Below, in pieces: positions 13,450 to 20,975 of a stretch of DNA of 54,214 bases. Within the stretch, counting starts at the first letter, position 1, and every line of letters starts with the position of its first letter. Source of the stretch: Lachnospiraceae bacterium (GTDB lineage: Bacteria; Bacillota; Clostridia; Lachnospirales; Lachnospiraceae); contig JAFSDJ010000068.1 in the NCBI GenBank assembly GCA_017436305.1, positions 1-54,214 on the forward strand, read 5' to 3'. A program made the translations under genes and the position numbers. Under the pieces are notes generated by a model, which was not told the origin of the DNA, searched no databases, and saw nothing but the letters and a program-made list of their open reading frames with translations.

Positions 13450-15885
13450 GTGGAGTTTACAAATAAAGCAGAATCCGCTATATCAAAAGGTGAAAAGTAT
13501 GCAAGAAAGCTTCACCAGAATTATGTAGGCACAGAACATCTTTTACTAGGACTATATAAAGAAGAAACGGGGACGGCTTCCAAGCTTTTAAAAGACAGAG
13601 GTGTTGAGGAAGAAAAGCTGTTAGACCTTATCCGGGAATATATTGCGCCAAATGGAAATATTTCTATTTTAGAACGGGACGGCTTTTCGCCCAAGGCAAG
13701 TGAAATTTTAGAAGAAAGTAAAAAACAGGCAGCCAGATTTTCTATGAAGGAAGCCGGAACAGAACATATTTTACTGGCAATTATCAAAGACGGAGATAAT
13801 ACAGCAGCCAGAATTCTTCATACTATGGGAGTGAATTTGCAAAAGCTGTATAGTCAGCTTCTTGCGGCTATGGGGCAGGATCAGGCACTTGTAAAGGAAG
13901 ACCTGGGCAGAAGTAAGAAAAAGGGAACGACCAAAACCTTAGACCAGTACAGTAGAGATTTAACAGCACTGGCAAGAGATGGAAAATTAGATCCGGTTAT
14001 AGGAAGAGAAGAAGAAATATCCAGAGTAATCCAGATTATCAGTCGCAGAACTAAAAATAATCCCTGCCTTATTGGAGAACCGGGAGTTGGTAAAACTGCT
14101 ATTGCAGAAGGGTTGGCCATTCGAATTGTAGCAGGAGAGGTCCCTGAGACTGTTTTGAAAAAAAGAGTAGTAACCTTGGATTTATCCGGTATGGTAGCAG
14201 GCAGTAAATACCGTGGTGAATTTGAAGAACGTATAAAAAAAGTGATAAAAGAGGTTATTGCTGATGGTAATATTTTATTGTTCTTGGATGAAATCCATAC
14301 ATTAATAGGTGCAGGTGGGGCGGAAGGTGCTATAGACGCTTCCAATATATTAAAACCTTCTCTTTCCAGAGGAGAAATCCAGTTAATTGGCGCTACCACC
14401 TTAGAGGAGTACCGAAAATATGTGGAAAAAGATGCTGCACTGGAACGTAGATTCCAGCCTGTAAATGTAGGAGAGCCTACAGAAGGAGAAGCGATTCTCA
14501 TTCTACAAGGCATTAAGCACAAATATGAAGAACACCATCAGGTAACCATTACTGATGAAGCTGTAGAGGCAGCAGTAAAGCTTTCCAAGCGTTACATTAA
14601 TGATAGAAATCTGCCTGATAAAGCCATTGATTTAATAGATGAAGCCGCTTCTTCCTTAAAGTTAAATGGTATGAACATGCCAAAGAAACTTCGGGAAATG
14701 GAAAAAGAAATTAAGGATATGGATTTAAAAATCGAAAGAGCTTTTAAATTTGCCTCCTACGGTCAGGCCCATGAATTAAAAAAGGAGCAGGAGGAGCTTT
14801 CTAAAAAATATCTTCGTGCCAAGAAAAGCCATTACAAGAAATTAGAAGACAGAAGTCTTAAAGTAACAGAAAACGAAATTGCAGATGTTGTTTCCATGTG
14901 GACTAAAATCCCGGTTTCAAAACTTGCAGAAAAGGAAAGCGAAAAGCTTTTAAAATTAGAATCCATTCTTCATAAGAGAGTGGTCGGCCAAAAAGAAGCA
15001 GTTGGGGCAGTGGCGAGAGCTATGAGACGAGGCAGAGTAGGGCTTAAGGACCCAAACAGACCAATTGGATCCTTTTTGTTTTTAGGACCTACCGGTGTAG
15101 GAAAAACAGAACTGAGTAAAGCACTGGCTGAAGCCATGTTTGGTAATGAATCCGCCTTAATCAGAGTGGATATGTCAGAATACATGGAATCTCATTCAGT
15201 GTCTAAAATGATTGGTTCTCCTCCGGGCTATGTTGGCCATGATGAGGGAGGACAGCTTAGTGAAAAGGTTCGCAGAAACCCATATTCTGTAGTACTATTT
15301 GATGAAATAGAAAAAGCTCATCCGGATGTATTTAATGTACTTTTGCAGGTTTTGGATGACGGACATATTACAGATTCTAAAGGCAGAAAAGTAAGCTTTA
15401 AAAATACAGTTTTGATTATGACATCTAATGCCGGTGCACAAAGAATTGTAGAGCCTAAAAACCTGGGATTTAGCACAGTTACTACAAAAGAACAGGATTA
15501 TGAAAAAATGAAAAGCGGTGTTATGGAAGAGGTAAAAAGACTATTTAAACCGGAATTCATTAACCGTATTGATGAAATGATTGTATTCCATCAGCTTTCG
15601 AGAGAGGATATGGAAGAAATTATTACACTGCTTGTAAAAGTACTATCAGACAGATGCAAGGAACAGATGGACATTAAGCTTACGATCTCAAAGCAGGCAA
15701 AAGAAGCATTGATTGAAAAATATATGGACTTAAAAATGGGTGCAAGACCATTAAAACGTGCAATACAAACAGAAATTGAAGATAGGTTGTCAGAAGAAAT
15801 TTTATCCGGAAACGTGAAAGCAGGAGATGAAGTAACGGTAAATGCCAAAGAGGGAAAGTTTTCTTTTAAGGTAAAAAAATCGTAA
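13450..15885 (+). CDS. clpC: ClpC-type AAA+ unfoldase
   Basis: ClpC unfolds substrates for the ClpP protease. The ~811-residue protein has two N-terminal repeats (YVGTEHLLLGL and AGTEHILLAII), AAA-1 with Walker A GEPGVGKT (~208) and DEIHTLIGAGG, a middle UVR-like coiled-coil region (KFASYGQAHELKKEQEEL), and AAA-2 with GPTGVGKTE (~546), FDEIEKAHPDVF and the sensor-2 GARPLKRAIQ. The ATG at 13441 directly abuts GGAGGG, too close to serve, so the GTG at 13450 is the likelier start. The usual ctsR-mcsA-mcsB partners are absent; control is not evident from the sequence. Confidence 0.93.
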   Translation: MEFTNKAESAISKGEKYARKLHQNYVGTEHLLLGLYKEETGTASKLLKDRGVEEEKLLDLIREYIAPNGNISILERDGFSPKASEILEESKKQAARFSMKEAGTEHILLAIIKDGDNTAARILHTMGVNLQKLYSQLLAAMGQDQALVKEDLGRSKKKGTTKTLDQYSRDLTALARDGKLDPVIGREEEISRVIQIISRRTKNNPCLIGEPGVGKTAIAEGLAIRIVAGEVPETVLKKRVVTLDLSGMVAGSKYRGEFEERIKKVIKEVIADGNILLFLDEIHTLIGAGGAEGAIDASNILKPSLSRGEIQLIGATTLEEYRKYVEKDAALERRFQPVNVGEPTEGEAILILQGIKHKYEEHHQVTITDEAVEAAVKLSKRYINDRNLPDKAIDLIDEAASSLKLNGMNMPKKLREMEKEIKDMDLKIERAFKFASYGQAHELKKEQEELSKKYLRAKKSHYKKLEDRSLKVTENEIADVVSMWTKIPVSKLAEKESEKLLKLESILHKRVVGQKEAVGAVARAMRRGRVGLKDPNRPIGSFLFLGPTGVGKTELSKALAEAMFGNESALIRVDMSEYMESHSVSKMIGSPPGYVGHDEGGQLSEKVRRNPYSVVLFDEIEKAHPDVFNVLLQVLDDGHITDSKGRKVSFKNTVLIMTSNAGAQRIVEPKNLGFSTVTTKEQDYEKMKSGVMEEVKRLFKPEFINRIDEMIVFHQLSREDMEEIITLLVKVLSDRCKEQMDIKLTISKQAKEALIEKYMDLKMGARPLKRAIQTEIEDRLSEEILSGNVKAGDEVTVNAKEGKFSFKVKKS

Positions 15886-15986
15886 AAAATCGTTTCTTGT
15901 TTTACTGGATTTATAGAAGGAAGTATATTATAATAAAACATATGAAAGATTACAGCAGATAAGCTGTTTTTAGGAGGACGTAAGAT

Positions 15987-16400
15987 ATGGCAGTTGTAGC
16001 AGAATTACTACGGGCGGAGGCTGACAAAACAATCAGCTTTGGCAATCATCAGTTAGACCAGAAGGCAAAATTGGAAGATTTTTCTTTTGAAGGAGATTTG
16101 TATAAGGTAAAAACCTATAGGACCATGACAAAACTTGAGAAAAATGGTATGTTTTCCTATGAATCTGTTCCGGGAACAAGTGTATTCAATTTCGAAGAAA
16201 CCGAGAAAGGTGTTTCTTTTATGGTTGAAGGTGATGAAGATGCACAGATTACAGTAGGATTAAAGGACGAAACAGAATATGAAGTATTTGTTTCCGGTGA
16301 AAGTGCCGGTAAGATGAGCACAAATTTAGGAGGCAAATTAAGCTTAAGTGTAGAGCTTGCCGATATGGGGCAGGTAAATGTAAAGGTGGTAGAAGCATAA
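15987..16400 (+). CDS. Small conserved protein upstream of radA
   Basis: The 137-residue protein, beginning MAVVAELLRAEADKTISFGN, is of a type repeatedly annotated 'endosialidase' in Lachnospiraceae, but I see no glycosidase motif and do not trust that name. The sequence alternates short beta strands (YKVKTYRTMTKLEKNGMF, YEVFVSGESAG), suggesting a single small beta domain, with no signal peptide or membrane span. AGGAGG lies upstream. The stop lies one base before the radA start, so the two are probably co-translated. Confidence 0.65.
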   Translation: MAVVAELLRAEADKTISFGNHQLDQKAKLEDFSFEGDLYKVKTYRTMTKLEKNGMFSYESVPGTSVFNFEETEKGVSFMVEGDEDAQITVGLKDETEYEVFVSGESAGKMSTNLGGKLSLSVELADMGQVNVKVVEA

Positions 16401-16401
16401 A

Positions 16402-17778
16402 ATGGCAAAAGGCAAAAGAGCGATGATGTACTTTTGTCAAAGCTGTGGGCATGAGTCTGTAAAGTGGATGGGACAATGCCCTTCCTGTAAAGAATGGAAT
16501 ACTTTTGTGGAGGAGGAAGTAGCAGTAGAGTCCAAAGGGATGAGCGGCAAACAGGCAGTGCGCAGTAAGGTACAAAAAGTAGAGCCGATAAGTTTTTCCC
16601 AGGTTTCTCTTTCCGAAGAAGATAAAATGAAGACTGAAATCGAAGAACTGGACCAGGTACTGGGCGGAGGCATAGTACCCGGTTCTTTGACTTTAGTGGG
16701 GGGCGATCCGGGAATCGGTAAATCTACCCTGTTACTTCAGGTTTGCAGGCAGCTTTCGAACAAAGGGAAAAATGTATTATATATTTCAGGAGAGGAATCC
16801 TTAAAACAGATTAAGCTAAGAGCTATGCGGATTGGAGAGTTTACAGATAATCTGCAGCTTCTTTGCGAAACAAAATTAGAAATTATTAAAGAAACCTTAC
16901 AGGAGAAAAAGCCCCAGGTAGCTGTCATTGATTCTATTCAGACTATGTATTCTGAGGAAATTTCTTCGGCACCGGGAAGTGTTTCCCAGGTTAGAGAAGC
17001 AACAGCAGTTTTCTTACAGTTAGCCAAAAGCTATGGAATTTCCATTTTCATTGTAGGTCATGTAACAAAGGAAGGAACTGTAGCCGGACCAAGAGTGTTA
17101 GAGCATATGGTTGATACAGTTCTTTATTTTGAAGGAGACAGAGATGCCCTTTATCGGATTTTAAGAAGTGTAAAAAACCGCTTTGGCTCCACCAATGAAA
17201 TTGGTGTTTTTGAAATGGCAAAAGAGGGGCTTCGTGAAGTAAAAAATCCCTCAGCCTTTTTATTGGAAGGCAGACCAAAGCAGGCAAGTGGCTCGGTGGT
17301 AGTGTGCTCTATGGAAGGTACCAGACCTATTTTAATTGAAATTCAGGCACTTGTATGCGATTCCAGCTTTAATCTGCCAAGACGACAGGCAAATGGCATG
17401 GATTATAACAGGGTAAATTTGTTAATGGCAGTAATTGAAAAACGAATGACTCTTCATATTTCTCATAGTGATGCTTATGTAAATGTGGCAGGAGGTATGA
17501 GAGTGTCAGAACCGGCCATTGATTTAGGCGTGGTTATGGCGATTATTTCCAGTTTCAAAAACCGTCCAATTGATGACAAAATAGTAGTGTTTGGAGAAAT
17601 TGGCTTAAGCGGAGAAGTCCGGGCAGTGTCCATGGCAGAAAAAAGAGTTTTAGAAGCCAAAAAGCTTGGATTTAAAACCTGTATATTACCAAAAAGTAAT
17701 GCAATTACCTTGTCAGATATAAAAGGAATTGAGTTAATTGGGGTTGAAAATGTGCAGGATGTATCAAATCTTGTATAA
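16402..17778 (+). CDS. radA: DNA repair protein RadA
   Basis: RadA is a RecA-like hexameric helicase that promotes branch migration during recombination repair. The 458-residue protein has a four-Cys zinc finger (CQSCG and CPSCKEW), Walker A GGDPGIGKSTLL near residue 95, the RadA signature KNRFGSTNEIGVFEM near 255, and a C-terminal Lon-protease-like domain (DYNRVNLLMAVIEKR, AGGMRVSEPAIDLGV). Length and motifs are normal. It follows the small conserved gene with a one-base gap. Confidence 0.95.
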   Translation: MAKGKRAMMYFCQSCGHESVKWMGQCPSCKEWNTFVEEEVAVESKGMSGKQAVRSKVQKVEPISFSQVSLSEEDKMKTEIEELDQVLGGGIVPGSLTLVGGDPGIGKSTLLLQVCRQLSNKGKNVLYISGEESLKQIKLRAMRIGEFTDNLQLLCETKLEIIKETLQEKKPQVAVIDSIQTMYSEEISSAPGSVSQVREATAVFLQLAKSYGISIFIVGHVTKEGTVAGPRVLEHMVDTVLYFEGDRDALYRILRSVKNRFGSTNEIGVFEMAKEGLREVKNPSAFLLEGRPKQASGSVVVCSMEGTRPILIEIQALVCDSSFNLPRRQANGMDYNRVNLLMAVIEKRMTLHISHSDAYVNVAGGMRVSEPAIDLGVVMAIISSFKNRPIDDKIVVFGEIGLSGEVRAVSMAEKRVLEAKKLGFKTCILPKSNAITLSDIKGIELIGVENVQDVSNLV

Positions 17779-17779
17779 A

Positions 17780-17934
17780 AAAAGGGAATTTGGAAGAAAA
17801 TAACAATCAGAGCAATATAGTGCTAATTCAACGCAATATAATTGTAGAAAAAAGCCGTAAAAAGCAATATAATACAAACATGCTTAACAGAGTTAAGCAT
17901 TGCTAATTAGCAATTCCGGAAGAATTCCCCTTTT
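17780..17934. other. Repeat-rich, self-complementary intergenic region after radA
   Basis: Starting two bases after the radA stop, AAAAGGGAATT (17780-17790) can pair with AATTCCCCTTTT (17923-17934), closing a ~155-base domain. Inside are TGCTTAAC-AGA-GTTAAGCA (17881-17899), the palindrome ATTGCTAATTAGCAAT (17899-17914) and three copies of GCAATATA (17812, 17833, 17864). It has no ORF of note. A structured 3' RNA, a non-coding RNA or a degenerate small inverted-repeat element are all possible. Confidence 0.5.
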
Positions 17935-17948
17935 ACACAAACAGGAGT

Positions 17949-17979
17949 CTCAAGGCTAGGCCTTGAGGCTTTTGTTTTT
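17949..17979 (+). terminator. Rho-independent terminator after radA
   Basis: CTCAAGG (17949-17955), a five-base loop and CCTTGAG (17961-17967) are followed by GCTTTTGTTTTT. This is the likely end of the clpC-radA transcription unit. Confidence 0.85.
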
Positions 17980-18011
17980 GCGCAAATAGGCAGTATTTGC
18001 AGGTCTTTCTA

Positions 18012-18040
18012 TTTAGAAACGATAGAAAATGGTATATAAT
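18012..18040 (+). promoter_or_regulatory. Promoter of the SGNH-like gene
   Basis: A perfect TATAAT (18035-18040) lies 17 bases after TTTAGA (18012-18017, four of six consensus bases). It is 25 bases upstream of the GTG start at 18066. Confidence 0.65.
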
Positions 18041-18065
18041 AAATAAAAACGATAAGAGGTGTCTA

Positions 18066-19085
18066 GTGAAAAGAGCGGGCAGAGTAACAATATTTATTAT
18101 TATATTATGTTTCTTCATTCACATTACAGGTGAAATCTTTACACCCAAATGGGAAGCAGACGGCTTATGGGAGCCGGCAACCTTAATTGTAGACGGGTTT
18201 TATGAAGAAGATAAAAATACAATTGATGTGCTTTATTTAGGAAGTAGCAACAGTTTTTATGATATTAATCCCCTTGTTATTTATGAAAATGAGAATATAA
18301 CCGGATATGTGCTTGGCAGTGGTGAGCAGAGAATTTATACTTCTTATTTTTACTTGCAGGAGGCATTAAAGTATCAGCAGCCAAAGGTGGTAGTGTTGGA
18401 TGCTTTGGGATTGTTTTACAGTGGCAGGGGAGAAGAAGAACAAAATAGAAAGGCTTATGATTATATGAAGCTTTCTAAAGAGAAAATAAAATCTTTGCAG
18501 ATAGCGATGGGAGAAGAGGAAAGTATGCTTTCATATATTTTTCCAATTGCCAGATATCATGCAAGATATTCTTCTTTAACAGAGAGAGATTTTGTCTATC
18601 CTTTTTCTGATAAACATTATGCACTAAAAGGATATGCTTTTTCCGAAACAGTAGCAGAGGGACTTCCCGATTTTAGTATGAGCAGTATCGTTCATGAAGG
18701 AATTACCCTTCCTAAGGAAAACCGGTATTATTTTCAGAGAATAAATGAGCTGTGCCAGAAAAATGGTATTACGCTGTTATTAATAAAGACACCAAATATT
18801 GAATGGGGTAGTCTTGAACATGCTCTAACAGAGGAATTGGCAAAAGAATATAGTGTGGTTTTTTATGATTACAACACTTTTATGGGAGAAATCGGCATTG
18901 AAGAAAGGGATTGCTTCTTAGACGGTGCTCATTTGAATTATAAAGGGGCGGAGTTATTAAGTACTCATTTAGGCAGTATTGTTGCGGGATATTTGTCAGA
19001 GGAAGCAGAAAAAGCCCAGTCTGTAGACGCGGACTGGAAAAAAGATGTGGAAATTTATAAAAAATTGCTTGCTAAAGTACAATAA
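18066..19085 (+). CDS. Membrane-anchored SGNH-hydrolase-like / DltD-like protein
   Basis: The ~339-residue protein has one N-terminal membrane span (residues ~6-24, VTIFIIILCFFIHI) and an outside domain with LYLGSSNSFYDINP (a GDS-like block with the candidate nucleophile Ser) and, near the C-terminus, DGAHLNYKGAELLS (an Asp-x-x-His block). This pattern fits the SGNH superfamily acting on cell-wall polymers, with DltD- or AlgX-like proteins as nearest relatives by memory. The start is GTG 18066, chosen because AAGAGGTG is properly spaced upstream and the promoter -10 at 18035 would lie inside any longer gene. It stands alone between a terminator and the tRNA gene. Confidence 0.65.
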   Translation: MKRAGRVTIFIIILCFFIHITGEIFTPKWEADGLWEPATLIVDGFYEEDKNTIDVLYLGSSNSFYDINPLVIYENENITGYVLGSGEQRIYTSYFYLQEALKYQQPKVVVLDALGLFYSGRGEEEQNRKAYDYMKLSKEKIKSLQIAMGEEESMLSYIFPIARYHARYSSLTERDFVYPFSDKHYALKGYAFSETVAEGLPDFSMSSIVHEGITLPKENRYYFQRINELCQKNGITLLLIKTPNIEWGSLEHALTEELAKEYSVVFYDYNTFMGEIGIEERDCFLDGAHLNYKGAELLSTHLGSIVAGYLSEEAEKAQSVDADWKKDVEIYKKLLAKVQ

Positions 19086-19098
19086 GGTATGCTATAAT
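19069..19098 (+). promoter_or_regulatory. Promoter of tRNA-Trp
   Basis: TTGCTA (19069-19074) and a perfect TATAAT (19093-19098) are separated by 18 bases and overlap the end of the preceding gene. The tRNA begins about 30 bases downstream of the -10. Confidence 0.65.
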
Positions 19099-19128
19099 AA
19101 ACCCCGGTGGAAAACCAAACAGTTTCAT

Positions 19129-19199
19129 AGGGGAATAGTACAGCGGTAGTGCGGCGGTCTCCAAAACCGTTAACGGGGGTTCGATTCCCTCTTCCCCTG
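19129..19199 (+). tRNA. tRNA-Trp (anticodon CCA)
   Basis: A complete cloverleaf can be drawn: acceptor AGGGGAA / TTCCCCT, D arm GTAC / GTGC, anticodon arm GCGGT / ACCGT with loop CTCCAAA (anticodon CCA), and T arm GGGGG / CCCTC with loop TTCGATT. The discriminator base is G, as expected for bacterial tRNA-Trp. The 3' CCA is not encoded. Confidence 0.97.
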
Positions 19200-19208
19200 C
19201 TTTTTTAG

Positions 19209-19238
19209 GGAGTTGTCATTATGACAACTCCAATTTTT
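19209..19238 (+). terminator. Terminator of tRNA-Trp
   Basis: A near-perfect inverted repeat, GGAGTTGTCAT and ATGACAACTCC (19209-19231), is followed by a TTTTT run at 19234-19238. It lies ten bases after the tRNA. Confidence 0.9.
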
Positions 19239-19251
19239 GTATATTTAATTG

Positions 19252-19294
19252 GAAGACGGAAGTGAGCAGAGAACACTTTTAGTCTTCTTTTTTT
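19252..19294 (+). terminator. Second, tandem terminator
   Basis: GAAGAC (19252-19257) pairs with GTCTTC (19282-19287) and the inner AAGTG (19260-19264) with CACTT (19274-19278), followed by seven Ts. It lies 20 bases after the first terminator, with no gene between them. Confidence 0.75.
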
Positions 19295-19338
19295 ATGATA
19301 TTTAGAATATTAAAGAAATATAAAGTTCATCGAAATAA

Positions 19339-19367
19339 TTGACACAAGAAAAGAGGAATGATACATT
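19339..19367 (+). promoter_or_regulatory. Promoter of the RND efflux operon
   Basis: A perfect TTGACA (19339-19344) and TACATT (19362-19367) are 17 bases apart. The leader to the start codon at 19437 is about 60 bases and contains GGTGGAAAATTCCACT, a short inverted repeat. Confidence 0.75.
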
Positions 19368-19436
19368 TGAAGGTGGAAAATTCCACTTATTGAATAAATC
19401 GCTTTTAAAATATATCTTTGTGTATAGGAGGACAAA

Positions 19437-20975
19437 ATGAAAAAGTTACAGGTTAAAAAGTTACTTTTGGTAGCAGGCATAGTAGCAGCAACATCCGGAC
19501 TTTCAGGATGTAGTCAGGAGAATGTTGTTACAGAAAAGAAAGAGCTTGTAGTAGAGGCAGAAGCTCCGGTAGAAGGGGAACTTACATTACAAAATGAATT
19601 TATAGGAACCATTACACCGGTAGAAGAAGTTTATGTAGTAGCATTAGTGAATGCAGAAGTAACAGATTCACATGTATCGGTAGGGGATACAGTTAATCAG
19701 GGAGACTTACTTTGCCAGCTGGATGATTCAGCAGCAGAGCTTCAGGTAAAAAGCGCTAATTCTTCTTTAGCAACAGCAAAAGCAAGTAAGGATCTGGCTA
19801 CAGGTGGACAGGCAGATGCAACCAATATACAGGCACAGGCCAATATGCAGACAATTAAAGACAATCAGGCATCTTTACAGGATAAATTTGCTGTTATAAA
19901 CGACGGAAAAGAAGAGCTGGAAAAACAAATGAACGAATTAAAGACAGCCAAGCAGAATGCAAAGCAAAGCTACGAAAATGCAAAAACTGTTGGAAATATT
20001 GCAAATAATTATGCACTAAACCCAACAGATGAGGCAAGTAAACTGGCTTTAAAGGATGCAGGCATTGATGTTTCAGCAGGCCCGGAAGCTGCTATCACTG
20101 CAGCAATGGTAGCTAAAGAGAAGGCAAAGGCAGCTTATGAAGCAACAAAAAGTGCTTATGATCAGAATTATCCGGTTTTAGAGGCTAAATTAGAAGAATT
20201 AAAGCAAAGTGAAAAAGAATTGCAACGTTCCTATGATACTTTACAGCACAGCCTTTCTTATGCAGAACAGGGCTACAATCTTTCCAATGGACAAATTGCA
20301 GACCAGTCAGAAGCAGTTTATCAGTCTCAGGTAAATGCAGCAGCAGTTGGTGTGGAATCAGCCAAATATCAGCAGGATATGTACAAGCTTACCGCTCCTA
20401 TTAGTGGTGTAGTAGAAGCTGTCAATGTAACAGAGAATAGCTTTGTTTCATCGGGAACAGCAGCTTATGTAATTTCTAACAAAGATTCCATGACCGTTAC
20501 TTTTAAAGTTAGCGAAGATATCAGAAATACACTGAATGTAGGAGAAAAAATTAAAATTGACAGAAATGGCACAGAGTTTGAGGCAACCATTACAGAAGTG
20601 GGACAGATGGTTGATGCTGCCAGTGGATTGTTTATTATTAAAGGCAATGTGAATGCAAAGGGCGATGAGCTTTTGACGGGTACTAGTGTAAAAATTACAG
20701 CAGATACTTATAGTGCGGCGGAAGGGGCATTAATTCCATATGATGCTATTTACTATGATAATGGCCAGGCGTATATATATGTAGCAAAAGAAGGTAAGGC
20801 TGTAAAAACACTGATAGAGGTGCTTCTGTTTAATGATACAACTGCATCTGTAACAGGTATTACAAAAGAGGATAATGTTATTACCACATGGGCACCACAG
20901 CTTTCCGATGGTGTGGAAATTGTGATAAAGGAAACCAATATAGAAGAGGAAACGGAGGAAAAAGCGGATGAATAG
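19437..20975 (+). CDS. RND efflux membrane-fusion lipoprotein (HlyD/AcrA family)
   Basis: The 512-residue adaptor has a lipoprotein signal with lipobox LSGC at residues ~22-25, so it is anchored on the outer face of the cytoplasmic membrane. It shows a split biotinyl-lipoyl-like domain (VYVVALVNAEVTDSHVSVGD ... QLDDSAAELQV and later LTAPISGVVEAVNVTENSFV), a long coiled-coil hairpin (~100-300) and a beta-barrel region near the C-terminus, ending in an acidic tail. It overlaps the pump gene by eight bases. The substrate is unknown. Coupling to a TolC-type channel is not expected in a monoderm cell. Confidence 0.88.
   Translation: MKKLQVKKLLLVAGIVAATSGLSGCSQENVVTEKKELVVEAEAPVEGELTLQNEFIGTITPVEEVYVVALVNAEVTDSHVSVGDTVNQGDLLCQLDDSAAELQVKSANSSLATAKASKDLATGGQADATNIQAQANMQTIKDNQASLQDKFAVINDGKEELEKQMNELKTAKQNAKQSYENAKTVGNIANNYALNPTDEASKLALKDAGIDVSAGPEAAITAAMVAKEKAKAAYEATKSAYDQNYPVLEAKLEELKQSEKELQRSYDTLQHSLSYAEQGYNLSNGQIADQSEAVYQSQVNAAAVGVESAKYQQDMYKLTAPISGVVEAVNVTENSFVSSGTAAYVISNKDSMTVTFKVSEDIRNTLNVGEKIKIDRNGTEFEATITEVGQMVDAASGLFIIKGNVNAKGDELLTGTSVKITADTYSAAEGALIPYDAIYYDNGQAYIYVAKEGKAVKTLIEVLLFNDTTASVTGITKEDNVITTWAPQLSDGVEIVIKETNIEEETEEKADE

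Noticed and set aside
13881-14522. 213-codon minus-strand ORF inside clpC
   Set aside because: Shadow frame over a strongly conserved AAA+ domain, with no start signal and unlikely composition.
15987-16400. Endosialidase
   Set aside because: The small beta protein lacks any sialidase motif; the inherited name has no sequence support.
17780-17934. Recent insertion element (MITE) after radA
   Set aside because: The outer arms match for only about 11 bases and no target-site duplication is visible; kept only as a possibility.
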